Assembly (NCBI GenBank): GCA_009733775.1
Contig: WOGZ01000176.1
Coordinates: 1-64,000 of the forward strand
DNA length: 64,000 nucleotides
Origin: Alectoria sarmentosa
Lineage: Eukaryota; Ascomycota; Lecanoromycetes; Lecanorales; Parmeliaceae
Direction: 5' to 3'
Positions 35,301-46,835 of the stretch are shown here, piece by piece (positions within the stretch are counted from its first letter, which is position 1; the number at the start of each line of letters is the position of its first letter). The translations under genes and the position numbers were made by a program. Under the pieces are notes generated by a model, which had not been told where the DNA came from, did no database searches, and saw only the letters and a program-made list of their open reading frames with translations.

Positions 35301-35644
35301 AAGGCACCGCGAGGCCGGCTCATTACATCGTCCTGCTCGATGAAATCTTCCGCAACCGTCCAGTCCCACGGGACATGAGGTTCGCCAACAGTGCAGATGT
35401 GTTGGAAAATCTCACGCACAATATGTGCTATCTGTTTGGTCGGGCGACAAGGGCCGTCAGCATTTGCCCGCCGGCTTATTATGCGGATATCGCGTGTGAG
35501 AGGGCGAGGTGCTATTTGGACAGGTTCTATCCCGCTCCGGGTCAGGGGTACAATCAATCTACTGACAATCGCGTGTTGCCCGAGGCGCTGGATTCGGAGG
35601 TTCAGGTCCACGGTAAACTCAAGGATTCGATGTTTTACATCTAG
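32343..35644 (+). CDS. Argonaute protein (QDE-2/AGO type) of the RNA-silencing pathway
   Basis: Four exons, 32343-32378, 32432-33809, 33856-34103 and 34160-35644, give 1048 residues. The very short first exon encodes MSSKFKQRDPPK. The N-terminal domain starts at LPRRPGFGTTGEPIKLWTNYF, followed by the linker, a PAZ domain (about residues 340-490, with YKIKGQELRYPVVNVG), a MID domain (about 600-740) and PIWI (about 745-1010). The slicer residues are visible: D761 (GYDVTHP), E802 (AKQEMV), D834 (YRDGVSEGQ) and D997 (AYYADIACERAR). That makes a DEDD tetrad, so target cleavage is expected. In the MID pocket Y691, K695, K730 and K734 are kept, but the usual glutamine is V707 (GIHTVC). The protein should load small RNAs in the cytoplasm and silence matching transcripts, viruses or transposons. 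The intron joins restore continuous conserved sequence, so the model is well supported. Confidence 0.95.
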
Positions 35645-36244
35645 GAGGGGAGGCGGTGGTTGTGGTCTCGTATGAGGCATGAAGTCTGTGCTCTCGCTAG
35701 CCACAGTGTTTTGAGACAAGTGCCGGAATTCAGGTACGTGATGTGTAGATTCGATGAGTTACCCTCCTCAGGCCTTCCTGGCGCAGGTAACATATCGAAC
35801 AAGGTGGCTGGCTGAGAAGAAAGTCGCTGAAAGGTGGCTGGGAACCTCAATTTTGGACGGACAAGGACATTCCTTCGTGTGCCAAACACGCGTGTGCTCA
35901 ATCTATGGGGGGCAGCCGTAGGCTACAACCTAGGCTAAGTACTCATGCAAAGGAATCCTTTCCGCGCCGGTGTCTATGCACAATGTTGTACTCTGCCGTA
36001 TTATTCCTAGGCAACACTACGTTCGGGCCTGGTGGATTTTGCTGTTATGGCTATTTCGCGATGCTCAAGATCGCGAATTCGACCGATTGCTTCGCGATCA
36101 GATCTCCACTCATTCTATGTTTCGAGCGACGTTCAATGTTAGTGTTGAGTCCTGTTTCTTGCTTCCTCTCGAACCGTTGGCTTTTGAGCCTCGGGTGATC
36201 ATCATGTCTCGATGAGATGCAGACCTCCATCGTCTTCCTCAACC

Positions 36245-36285
36245 TCTCTCTCTTTCTCTCTCTTTTTCTTCTCTCTCTCAATAGC
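36245..36285. repeat. (CT)n-rich tract
   Basis: Imperfect run of CTCTCT and TTTCTCTC units. Confidence 0.7.
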
Positions 36286-37283
36286 CGATTGGTGGTCTGT
36301 GTCGCACTTCAAAATCTTTTTCCCGCGTAACATCACTGAAACGGCTTTCGTATAACTAGCACCAAATCGCGCTTCCTTGTCATCCAAGTGAGATTCTGTT
36401 TTCCACATCTTCAAGCCTTGTCAAGAGCTGCCTTGCTTCTTCGCGACTGATGTGATTTTCGATTTGCTGATGATGATGGTGACGGCTCCGAGAGGCGCTG
36501 TTGCTGCGTACGTCTGGTTCTTGAAAATGGTTGGGGGATACCTTCGTGAATGATGCTGTTTTCGACTGATGGTGGTGGTGGCGTTACTTGCGTCCTCCGT
36601 GTCTGCCTCCGCTGTCCTCTTCATCGCCGCCATACGGTCACTATGCGTGTGGCACATATCGTGTCAGGATCTTCCTTCCAATCTTGTCCATTATTTCATC
36701 CTACGTTAAAGAAATCTCTCCTTCGGGATTCCATAATGAGACGGTATGCTATAGCTTTCATACACACACGTTCACCCACCCACCCTAGGCCGGGCAATCA
36801 CCCGCTCCTTCCTAGGCTCTGTATGTATCTGTCAATGCATTTTTATCACGGAAAGTTTTCCATGCCCTCATCTCCACGCAAGTGACCCCCCCCCCGGGGC
36901 GGGTCTAGGACACCCCTTCTTCCTTCCCTTACCTTACCTTCACATCCAGCAGGGAGCCAGCCCCGCGGTTGTTTCGTATGCAAACGGGACGCCTGGGGGA
37001 TTGGAGATTACTTACGTCTTGTAGGACTCGCTACAAAATGATTGATCCAACAACAACATTGCGTCCACATCTCAATCTCCACGCCCACGGCACCATATTC
37101 GGCATCTTGGAGATTTACGCCCGTGGCTACTGAATTCTACTCTAAAGTCTCTAACTCGCATTGCCATTTGCGGTCGAAATCCGAGTCGGCTTGGCCCACG
37201 TCCGAGAGATTATTTTATTTTTCGGGGAATTGAGGATCCGGATGATTCGAGCGCACAACATGGCAAGTAGGTGGATCCGTTAA

Positions 37284-37320
37284 CCTATCTACCTACCTAC
37301 CTACCTACCTACCTACATAC
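37284..37320. repeat. (CTAC)n microsatellite
   Basis: About eight CTAC copies ending in an ACAT variant. Confidence 0.88.
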
Positions 37321-37339
37321 ATTTCGATCCATCGACATC

Positions 37340-37392
37340 ACCCTTTCCCACCCTTTCCCTTCCCTTCCCTTCCCTTTCCCTTCCCTTCCTTT
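37340..37392. repeat. (TTCCC)n imperfect repeat
   Basis: About ten TTCCC/TTTCCC units in tandem. Confidence 0.85.
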
Positions 37393-37744
37393 CCATACAT
37401 GCCGGTGCTATCTCCATAGAGTACTTGCCGCAGTCGCGACCAGCGCTCGTTTTCTGGCTACCGACCGACACGGTGCGCCCGCCACTTGCGAACGGTATCT
37501 TTTCTCCCTCCCTCCCTCTCTTCCTCTCTCCCTTTCTTAGTGGGGTACCAGCCACACACTCACGCACGCGCTCTTATACTCACTTCTTTCCGAGCGCGAG
37601 ATTTTTTAATAGACGATTTCTCTGGGGGTCATGGGTGGATGGTAGGGTATGAGTGATAATTCAAAAAAAAAGCCCCGGAGAATGTATGCATGCAGATTAG
37701 GTCTTAGGCTCATGGGATCCGGAAAAAGGACTCTGCGATGGATA

Positions 37745-37773
37745 TTGGGGGGGGGGAGGGGGGGGAGGGGGGT
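37745..37773. repeat. G-run tract
   Basis: Three runs of six to ten G separated by single A residues. It could form a G-quadruplex on the plus strand. Confidence 0.75.
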
Positions 37774-38354
37774 CCGATGCGTCAAAAGGGGTTGGTGAAC
37801 TATGCGTGTCCGATCCCTAGTATACAACATAAACAAGACCAAACATGGCAAACTTTAGCCCTAAGACTTTGCAGCACTTTGTATGGCGAGATGGCGATAT
37901 TTCGTTACTGGATATAGAGCGGCTTTTCTGGACCCCCGGAGGACTGGAGGGTCACTTTTGGCTTTGTTGGATATGTTTCGGTGGAATATGGATACTAGAA
38001 TTGTACTAGAGCCTCTTAGTCTACCTACTGCCTGTTGAAAGAATGGTTGGTTCCCAGCCTCCTCCGGCCTGTTGCCATGCCAGCCACATACTTTTCTACT
38101 ATATAGAGGACTGCTCCAAGGGAGCTTTGAGAGAAGAATCAATCCATCATTTCCCATCCCATCATCATATTTCAACATTGCCGACACCTACGCCTAGAGA
38201 CTTAGAAGAATCAATTGATACCGCCTTGATACTTGAATATCGATTCTTGGGCCTTGATGAATATTTATTCAACCTTTTATACAATATCCCGCAGGATCAA
38301 TTCTCTTCTGTCGGCGTTAGGATTATCTGTTCTTGTCGAACCAGTCCGTGTTGC

Positions 38355-38472
38355 TTCTTTCCTTCCTTTAACCCTTCCTTCCTTCTTTCCTTCTTTCTTT
38401 AACCCTTCCTTCCTTCTTTCTTTCCTTCTTTCTTTTCTTCTTTCTTTCCTCCCTTCCTTCCTTCCTTCCTCT
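38355..38472. repeat. (CTTC/CTTT)n polypyrimidine repeat
   Basis: More than 110 bp of CCTTCCTT, CTTTCTTT and related tetranucleotides. A pure pyrimidine strand of this kind can form triplex DNA. Confidence 0.85.
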
Positions 38473-38559
38473 CCCATTCTCTTTTGATTGCAGCCAAGGC
38501 CAAATCACTGAACCTCAAATATATCGAGCTTTCATTGGGGGTCTCACTTTCATCCATCC

Positions 38560-38678
38560 CTCCATCCGTCTCTTCATCCATACATTCATCCATCCATCCA
38601 TTCATCCATCCATCCATCCATCCATCCATCTCTTCATCCCTTCATCCATCCATCCATTCATTCATTCATTCATTCATT
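38560..38678. repeat. (CATC/CATT)n repeat
   Basis: About 115 bp of CATC units grading into CATT units, with a few TCTT interruptions. Confidence 0.85.
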
Positions 38679-38796
38679 TACGTACGAGCATAGCAGAAAC
38701 AAACAGACCCATACATCCGACGTCGCATATTACACGATCCAGCAAGTAACGGATGCAGCTCGGGTGTCCCGAGTGAGTGAGGACGACGTTTGATGA

Positions 38797-39005
38797 ATTT
38801 TCTTCTTCTTTTATCTTCTTCCTTCTTTCTTCTTTCTTTTTCCTTCTTCCTTCTTCCTTTTTCCTTCTTCCTTTTTCCTTCTTTTTTTTTCCTTCTTCCT
38901 TCTTCCTTCTTCCTTTTTCCTTTTTCCTTTTTTCTTCCTTCCTTCTTCCTCCTCCCCTCCTTTTTCCTCCTCCTCTTTTTTCTTCTTCCTTCCTCCTTCT
39001 TCTTT
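38797..39005. repeat. long (CTTCTTCC)n polypyrimidine tract
   Basis: About 200 bp nearly free of purines on the plus strand, built from CTTCCTTCTTCC-like units with T and C run variants. Confidence 0.85.
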
Positions 39006-39311
39006 CTGCGCCGAGTGACGCTTTTTTGTAGTAGTAATAGTCAGTAGTACCATAGGCGCAATCGCTCGCTCGCTTATGGATAATAAATAAGCTTGGATGG
39101 ATTTGACGGTAGCAGGGGGTTAGACCCGGCATCGCATTCACATTCACAGCAGCTATAATGGCATTGCATAAATAGTGGCTATGGAGAGGGGTGTTTTTGT
39201 AACTATAGTGGCATACATATCATGCTCGGTGCGATCGAGTAGGCCTTGCCGGCTGGATGGATGGGGGCTGGAACCGCGGTGCTTTGTGTGGAGGGATTAG
39301 GGTTCTGGTGA

Positions 39312-39352
39312 AGGGAAGGGAAGGGAAGGGAAGGGATGGGAAGGGAAGGGGG
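39312..39352. repeat. (GGGAA)n microsatellite
   Basis: About seven GGGAA copies with one GGGAT variant. It is the complement-strand equivalent of the TTCCC repeat about 1.9 kb upstream. Confidence 0.85.
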
Positions 39353-39569
39353 GATGGAGATGGAGATGTTGTTTCTGGTGTGGTGGTACGTGATGAGTTG
39401 CTACTGTGCGGGCACGAGCGTGGGAAAATCAGTGGTTGGTTCTATATTTATTGATACAAATGTCTGGATAGGAAAGGCAACGATGGACGCTGAACATAAG
39501 ACTCTGGAATTCAAACAACGCTATGAACCGCCCACAGAACACCTTCTGAGCTCATCGTAACATACCATC

Positions 39570-41807
39570 TCAAGGCAGAGCCATGAAGACAGGTAACATC
39601 TTCCCATAATTCGGAGTGCCCAACCCCGTCACCGGGTCCCATCCAGAGACGGCGGTAAACCCAGCGGTCCCACATCCTTGATTCCCACCGGACGTGATGT
39701 CGTTGAGGATCGAGGGATTTGCATAAAGCGTAGGATTGATGAAGCCGACTGCTGACTTTCCAGCATTGACACGTTGCTCGTTGATCAGGGTGATGACGCT
39801 GCCGAACGTGGGCGAGGAAGCGGACGTGCCATATACTAAGCTGATACTACCGTCGACGGCGACGGCGTAGTTTGCACCGTTGGCGGACACGTCGGGGTAG
39901 CCTCGCACGGTCTCGGAGTTGTTGTATTGCGTGGCCGTGTAGCTTGGCTTGTGGTTGGTGAAGTAGGATTTCACGGCTGTAGATTGGTAGGATGGCATGG
40001 CGAAGACGTTGCTGAAACCACCACCGGAGTAGATGACGGTCTCGCAGGCTTCCTCGGGTGCGGTGACGCTGGCGCCGGAAACGATTTGCGTCGCTCCAAC
40101 GGAGGTGACGTATGGGCTGCGCAATCAAGATTAGCCTGAGAAGGGTACGGAATGAGAAGAATTAGCTCGGAGTTGTACGTACCAGGTCCCAGGGAAGGAT
40201 GGGTTGAAAGTACCCGTTTTGCCCGAGTTGTAAGTCCCACCGGCACACTTGGCCTTGGTGCAGCATTCGGCGCCGTTTCCGGCAACTCCATTGTCACCAG
40301 ACGAGTACAAGATAGTGGTTCCTGCCATACCAAGCTTCATATACCTGAAACGCAGGATGATCAGTGATGACATCCTCTAAACTAAAGCTGAAGTTTTCAC
40401 TCACTCATTGCATTGTCTTACTTCGTATGCGGCTGACAAATCTGCTTCGTTTGAGCCGTATGACGTGGATATGACAGATGTAGCGGTGTATCTGCCACAG
40501 TCCTGCTTCTTGTAGCCGCCAGAATTGGGATCAGGGTAGGTTGCGTCACTAGTATCTATTCAGCAGAATATAAAGAGTGCGTTGGAGTGTTAGCTTACTA
40601 AGTTGGATTGTCTCCACCACCAGACGTACAGTACGATGAATCGAGGGCGTCGAGGAAGTTGTTGAAGGAAGCACCCTCGACAGTGTCTCCAGTTTGATAC
40701 AATGTCACCGTCTGGGGGTACACTGGGGGTTATCAGTGTGTGGTGGGCAAAAGGAATAAAGACCAAAGTGTTCGACAAACCTAGAGCGATAGCATACTGC
40801 AAGTCAAGATCGGACTCTCCGTTGTCGTCAAAGCTCTGGGTGGTGGTCTGGTCAACTCCGCCATCAATTGAATCGAACGTTGGAGCAGTGCCGGCAGGTA
40901 TTTGGCGCGCCAGATTGCTATAAAAAAGGTTGAGGTCCGACTGCAGATATGCTTGAGGGGTGTATTCGACAACGGCGTAGGAAGACTTGGCAAGGGTCCC
41001 ATTGGTAAAATTGTAAAGTGCACGTAGACAATCCGGGGTGATTTGCGAGTTGCATGTAGTGAGGGCAAACGGCAGGGGGGCAAGATCGGGATCGGCCCCT
41101 GGGCCTAAGATTGTCGGGCCTTTCTTGGGCAGGAAGCCATTGTTGTTGGAGTCGCCCGGTTTAAAGGTACGCTTCAATTTGCGTCGCTCTGGATCTCCAA
41201 CGATCTTGGTGTCAAAGTGAATTGTTGGCATGATGAGATCAATATGCTCTTGAATCTCTTGCGGGACGCTGTACTCCTCGCAAGCAATATGTTTTTGTCC
41301 AGTCGAGTGTTCGTAAATCTTGTACTCGGTCTTCAGTAGCGCTTCAGCTTCGGCGATACTGGCGTTGACATTGAGCCAATTTCTCCCACGAGATAAGGAT
41401 ATCCGAGACGATTCGATGCCAGAGGATACCAGCCAATTGCGTACGACGTCAATAGTCTTTGGCTGAGGTGCAAAGAGTTCTACGATCTGCTCCAAGGTCA
41501 GATCGGCAGTATGCGCGGGGCTTGGGAACCCCATTACCTCTTCGGCAGTCAAGTGCTTCCCGTACTTGTCACTGGTCGGGTCGGACACTTCCATCAAGAT
41601 GTCGTCACCCCGATGCAGGTTGCTCTCAGTCAGGCCGATGCGGACAGGGAGTGTGATGCGCCCATCGGGTTTAACTCCTTGCATGGGTGACCAACTTGAG
41701 GAGCCGCTGCGCTTCTCATGTACCACATGATTGGCGAACGTTGGAAGAGCGGTCGCAACGGTGGCAAACGCAGCAACAGCCGCGGTGGCGAGTACTGGTA
41801 GAAGCAT
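39570..41807 (-). CDS. secreted sedolisin-family serine peptidase (tripeptidyl-peptidase-like, S53)
   Basis: Five exons on the minus strand: 40781-41807, 40599-40722, 40405-40548, 40183-40344 and 39570-40116, giving 667 residues. Introns are about 50-66 bp. The start at 41807 precedes a clear signal peptide (MLLPVLATAAVAAFATVATA). ATGs 39 and 72 bp upstream lie too close to or inside a TATA element at 41868-41877. A prosegment follows (about residues 30-200, with DPTSDKYGKHLTAEEV). Catalytic residues are E331 and D335 (GESDLDLQYA), the oxyanion D449 (YSSGDNG) and the nucleophile S584 (YGTSASSP). These fit acid-active S53 peptidases, which remove tripeptides from protein N-termini outside the cell or in the vacuole. 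Calcium-site residues near the end (about WDPVTGLGTPNY) are also present. All joins rebuild conserved sequence, such as CTSGGGDNPTYDATYPD across the second intron. Confidence 0.93.
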
Positions 41808-41867
41808 TTTTGAAATGCCTTTGGAGGTTCTCAATGCATGAGGCATCGTATCCTGGGGGCCCGCTTT

Positions 41868-41877
41868 CCTTTTATGC
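41868..41877 (-). promoter_or_regulatory. TATA-like element of the sedolisin gene
   Basis: CATAAAAGG-type element on the minus strand about 60 bp before the chosen ATG. It supports the shorter protein start. Confidence 0.45.
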
Positions 41878-43765
41878 ACAGTTGGTCATGTATTCTCCGA
41901 CTGCAGAGACTTTCCGACAATCTACACGTGTCCGAAAATGATTGCACATGGCGTACATGGTAAGTGTTGACGTATCCTATGCTACCACACAGATCTGCAC
42001 TTGACCCTTCTTCGGTCAAGCAGTGCCGGGCACGAGACGAAAAGAGCAGGAGATCTTCAGGCAGTCCTGGCATTGAAACAAATGACAGCTTCCAAATCCA
42101 AAGCGGAATTATTCTCCCCCAAAGTCATTGGCAGCAGTCAAGAGTAAGAGGTGGGGTGGACCAGTTCAAAGGTTGCGCTACTAACGCAGAGCACGGCATT
42201 CAAGATTGGCTGCGCGGACCGGCAATGTGAAAGGAAACAGAGGGTGGTATGGCGAAGAAAATAAGACGTCAGTCGGAGTTGGAGAAATTTGCTTTCAGTC
42301 GACTCAGTCCTTGGTAGGCAAGTTGATCATCTTGTCCTCCGCGATTTGCGACTATGCAATCAGACGCGATAAGACGGAGGCACCATTTGAGGAAGGTTCA
42401 ATGAGAATCCTGCGGAGCTTGGAGCCTTGAAGAGTGTATAAAGACGTAGCAACGCTCATATACATGCATGTTGCGAAAGCCACAGGTCGGAAAGGAAATT
42501 GGGAGTCCTTCTGACCTTACTCACGAGAGGGAGAAACTGATCTCGTGTGAGGTTTGTTCATGATTCAAAAATAAAGATTTACCTTTGCAGCAAGCTGCAG
42601 GGTCTATGGGAGAAGATCGGCCTGTGAGCGATTCCTTGTATCCGCAAGGTCCCGAAGATAAGGATGGCGGTGCACGCTGATCTTTGCCTTGTCAGAAGAA
42701 GTTTGTTTGCAGTATATGCACGCGATAATGTCTCAATCAAGCAGGAGAGTCATGATGATAACCTGTCATGGGTCCATGTATGACGCAGCTTGATGCAGCT
42801 TGATGCAAGTTGATGCAAGTTGATGTAGGATTGATCGAAAGGAGCTGTATTGTTGTAAAAAGAGATAAGCGCTCTTTGCTATCATACTTTACAACATAAA
42901 GAACCTCCCTGATTCGTGTACGAGACGGCCGGACCGCCCCGAGCGGCCGAGGGAATCAACAAGCCTCCAATGCGGGAGGGAGGAACAAAACGGGAAGGTG
43001 CTCTTGTGCACATCTGGTGGTGGTTGATGGTGTTGAAAGGATGAAGCTGGTCAAACTGGTTGGATAAACGGAGAACAAGAGAGGATGAGAAGATGAGGCA
43101 GGAGGCAAGGTACTCCGTAAGTGTTAAGGGAATGACTTTGGGATTTGCCAAATCTCCAATCAAAAGCCGAAAATAATACCGGACATGATACGAGTACGAA
43201 GGAAATTCAAGGCCGAGGCAGCATGAGCGACAAGTCGGCCCAATGTCTGCCCGATGCTGCCCGCAACGTGGGACCAAGGCGACGTCCCGGATAGCGCACC
43301 CGGGCTCTCCCAAGCCGGGCCTCGATCCTAGCCGTCTTTCCCTGGTCTTGTTCGGCATGCTCAAACATAGCTACATTTTGACACAAACAAGTTTTTTGCC
43401 AAGCTCATGTTTCAGCTTTCCGAATATATTGACTACGTAAGCCGTATAAAGCTTTTTGCAGCAAATGACGGTGCACACCACTCCTGGCTTCAATATTACC
43501 CAACTCAACGATCGTCAGTCATGGTGTGCTATGATGGCTCCGTCCGACCGCGCACTTTGAAGCCGGAGATGCTCCGTACTCACCAAGTAATATCACGTCT
43601 GCAACCCTTTCAACTTCTTGCCCATTGCATCCTTGATCAGGGTCTCGGTACTTCTTGCCACACACTGCTGTAGTTCTTGGATAGGCTTTTGGGGCACGGC
43701 GTCAATTCATTTTCGGATGTGGTAGATGTTCAGTACGCCAAGAGCATGCAGGAACAGAGGCTCCC
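41878..43765. other. intergenic region, no gene recognised
   Basis: About 1.9 kb upstream of the sedolisin gene. A short tandem repeat lies at 42783-42832. The 160-codon minus frame at 42882-43364 has no motif and a composition unlike the real genes here. Confidence 0.4.
42783..42832. repeat. (TTGATGCAGC) tandem repeat
   Basis: About four to five 10-bp units, TTGATGCAGC grading to TTGATGCAAG and TTGATGTAGG, in a row. Confidence 0.85.
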
Positions 43766-44038
43766 GTGGTTGGTCACCTCTTGATGGCTCAAAACAAGAT
43801 GGCAGATACCTGGCAAAGGCCATTCATCATTACGACTCAAACAGTTGGACTAGATTCCACGGAAGATCATGTCAGCCTGGACTTCTTTAACATGATCCTG
43901 GCTGTGAAAGGGCAGTGCTCGGTAGTGCCCGACGCCTTCGCATCAACGCTCACATTCGAGATGGAAAGATCTCTACGAGAGTGGCATCCATCGCATACTG
44001 CCAAGCTCTGGAGACCCTACCAGAGGGTAACTTGGTAA
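43766..44038 (+). other. weakly coding-looking open frame, unrecognised
   Basis: 90 codons with a balanced composition (segments LDSTEDHVSLDFFNMILAV and MERSLREWHPSHTAKLWRPY), ending next to a possible donor site (TTGGTAAGG). Further coding-like sequence lies to about 44280 in another frame. It may be a decayed gene. I do not recognise it, and the call is tentative. Confidence 0.25.
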
Positions 44039-45569
44039 GGGCATGGGGAGGGCACCACCGCTCAGCTGTGCCATGAACAGTATCTGCGCCGTCGTCATAA
44101 TCTCCATATTGACGTCGCTACTTTGCCGCAATTTCCGTCGTGTGCCACCTCGAGAGTATCAGCAATTTGGCTCCCACACTGATGGCGAAACTACATTTCG
44201 GTGGCAACAGCGGCTCGGTTTTATTCAGCTGTGGGGGCGCCTCCCGTTCGGCGCTGGGAGTGGTGGCGTCGCCTAGCTCTGATTGGTTTTATTGAAGCCA
44301 GAGAGTAAACCATCCACACCTTGTTTGGTTGGTCAAGCCACATTGAATTGCCTTTCTCGGACAGCAAAATCATCACACATCCCCGATCATGCTCCCAGTA
44401 TGCGATTGATCCGACAGAAAAAGATCATGCATCCATCTCCTATTTGTGATTCACGTTTCAACCCTAGCACATATCACCGCAGGGAGCTTCATCAGATCTC
44501 ACCCTCTGTGGGTATCTGGGGCAGGGACCTCGAAAGCTTGTGAGTCCACCTGCCACCTTTTCTTCATCTCTTCGAGTCTTTGACCACTCGAGTTTGTCCC
44601 CTTGGCGTGAAACAAGTGCACGGCTCGAACAACATGGCTCGAGACTGCACAGTCGCCCCTCAAACGAGATATCAGATACCTGTCGTCTGGTCTAACATCG
44701 GAAACTTTTCGTGGATCGTCTTCGACCTGGTGGCCATGTTGCTGATGAGCCCTGTGATTCAATCAAATCTAGGCCAGGCTACGGCCATCTTTGCTCAGGG
44801 CTACACTCCTCTTTGATGATAACATACGCGATTCTTGTGTAATGTCGTCATACCTCCTTTAACAACGCACTCCACCTCAGCTAATTATTTTGTTCGTTAC
44901 TTTTGTGGCTCACTTAATGTCGTCCCGCATCATCTTTGGGGTCCGCCATGCTGCGTCCACCATTGTTCAGATTCCGCAGTCCTTCGCCTCTCCGCCTCTC
45001 CGCCTCAATTCTGTGGTCGATTGAAAAAGTCAGCTGCATGGAATATGATCTTATTCATACATATACGACGAGATCAGGCCCTATGGATTCATCTCCGGGA
45101 ATGAACAAAACTTACCATAGACGTGGTCAGCGTATGTGCACCCCATACCGGTGTTAAATTCTGCAAAGGGATGGGCCAATGATACGAATAGACGTGATAG
45201 GGGCCGTGACACTTGCTTGCTTCGTGACAATGGTGCTTATAGATTTTCTGTCTCCCGACACGACCGGTGGCTTTGCCTCAGTATACTCAAGCAGTTTGAA
45301 ATTTGGCGGTCTCATAAAAGACCCTACCTTGGTCTTCGAGATTGTTAAGATACTGCATAAGCATCCTTCGTCCCAGTCACAGTTGGGCCTTTATAGAAGC
45401 AGACACCTCAAAGGCATCCTTATTGTCCTCGAAAAGTATGGCACAGCAACCGAAGCCTCACAATTAGATTGCATTCAGACAAAGAGTCGCTTTCTGAAAC
45501 AAAATCATTCGCTCTCGCTCCATCTGAAAGTCTCATCTCACACGATTCTGGTTCAACACAAATTCCACC
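44039..45569. other. intergenic or decayed sequence
   Basis: About 1.5 kb with scattered frames of 70-170 codons, none with a convincing motif. The 45179-45691 frame overlaps the killer-protein relic in another frame and contributes a hydrophobic stretch there. Confidence 0.3.
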
Positions 45570-45951
45570 ATGGGAACCTCTTACCCCCGATCCTGGGTCT
45601 CATCACTCTCGCTACTACCTTCCTCCCAAAGCTCTACTCTCGGTATCAACTGCCGCGGCTCATCTCTCTGCCATCACGCTACATTGAGTAGCTCATCTGA
45701 AGAGGTGGTACAGATCCTGCGCGACGCAATCTGGGCTTCCCCATGGGACTATCCAACTACATAGGGTTACGGCTCGCATAGCATGCACTTTCCAAACAAT
45801 TTCTCGCGGCTTGGATTTCAACCGGGGGAGAGATGCTGACTCCCAAATTGTCACAATTTTCGCATCCGTAGGTTATGACAATGATGGTGTGCCCGAATCA
45901 TTCATAATTGAGTACTTTCTCAACGTCGTGCGCACTTACGTCTTCTCCTAA
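45570..45951 (+). pseudogene. relic of a KP4-like killer-protein gene, frame-broken
   Basis: A frame opening at ATG 45570 contains LGINCRGSSLC (codons 24-34), a hallmark of the mature N-terminus in the KP4 family of small secreted disulfide-rich proteins, first known from a killer virus of smut fungi and widespread as nuclear genes in ascomycetes. The frame stops at TAG 45762-45764. A second piece with IACTF and a VGYDNDGV stretch is open in a different frame and stops at TAA 45949-45951. The sequence before the motif is not a good signal peptide in that frame, while a hydrophobic stretch lies in another frame. So at least two frame breaks separate the parts. KP4 proteins act on calcium channels of competitors. 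As it stands, this locus should not make a working product. Confidence 0.55.
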
Positions 45952-46835
45952 ACTTTTGTTCTACCCATTCCTATCAAGTGTGTCGTTCAGCAGAAGACTC
46001 GTCCCTCTACAAGTAACGCTGCCTGCTGAATCGAAACACTACTCACCAAATCTTTTCCCCAAAGACGTATGTCACGCTCTGGGACCAATCAGACCCCTCG
46101 CCGGCGCCATTTTTCAAAACACCCGGCTGCAGTATCAATGGCATTGCGTCTATCCATCCGTTCCATCAGTCGAGTAGTAACCCGTCTGATGGATGGTATC
46201 TCAACGTCCAAATATGAGAAGAATTCCAGATCGTGTTTGATGATGCATCTCAAGTAGGGGCGTCTTTGGCGGCAAAAGTTGAAAGGTCTGTCAGCGTATA
46301 CTGAACCACGAGTACTTATATCTGCTTTCTACGCCATCTTCCTTTGTCAGCCTTGTATACTGGCCGATATTTCCAAGGCTTCAATTACACTTCCATTGGC
46401 TGAAGACTGGTGGACAGCAATAGTCCTCGCGGTTAGCCGACAGAGAATGATTGGTTGGGAAGATTCTGTGAGCCAAGGTCTAGCATATAGGTAAGGATTG
46501 GGCGCTACTGTATTTTCTATGGTGTGTTTTTGCTGATGAAGATTCAATTGAAGATGCAAGACTGGACGTTTGCTCGTTCACAGCCTGCCTACATTTATGG
46601 CGAAACGATTGTGAAACCTAATCCGAGCACCGGTTTGACGGATTGCGCTGTTCGTACTAGTACCGAGATGTTCGGTTTGAAAACATCGCTGGCGCCATCG
46701 TTTCAAGGACGGAAATTACATGTCATTTTAGAACGAACTTTTTCTGGACTGCAGCCGAATACACAAAACTTTCAGGTTCAAATAAATGGTTGAAAATGCA
46801 ACGAAACGAGAAATCTCATCATAGATGGGAGTGAG
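45952..46835. other. intergenic region, nothing recognised
   Basis: About 880 bp. A plus frame at 46524-46793 (89 codons) has no motif. The right end is the 3' flank of the minus-strand secreted protein gene. Confidence 0.4.

Larger units (their letters stand above)
35645..39569. other. long repeat-rich spacer between Argonaute and the sedolisin gene
   Basis: About 3.9 kb. The first 1.5 kb look ordinary. From about 37.28 to 39.35 kb the DNA is packed with simple repeats, listed separately. The many open frames here encode only repeat-like peptides (poly K/E, F/L/S, MDGW) and are rejected. No gene is recognised. Confidence 0.5.

Noticed and set aside
35054..35719. 221-codon minus-strand frame antisense to the Argonaute PIWI domain
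   Set aside because: A shadow of the conserved PIWI exon. The sense strand carries all catalytic motifs.
38674..39147. 157-codon minus-strand open frame rich in K, E, R and G
   Set aside because: Almost entirely encoded by the CTTCTTCC polypyrimidine tract on the opposite strand.
42882..43364. 160-codon minus-strand frame
   Set aside because: No motif, odd composition (many R, S, P, C scattered) and no homology clue. Likely chance.
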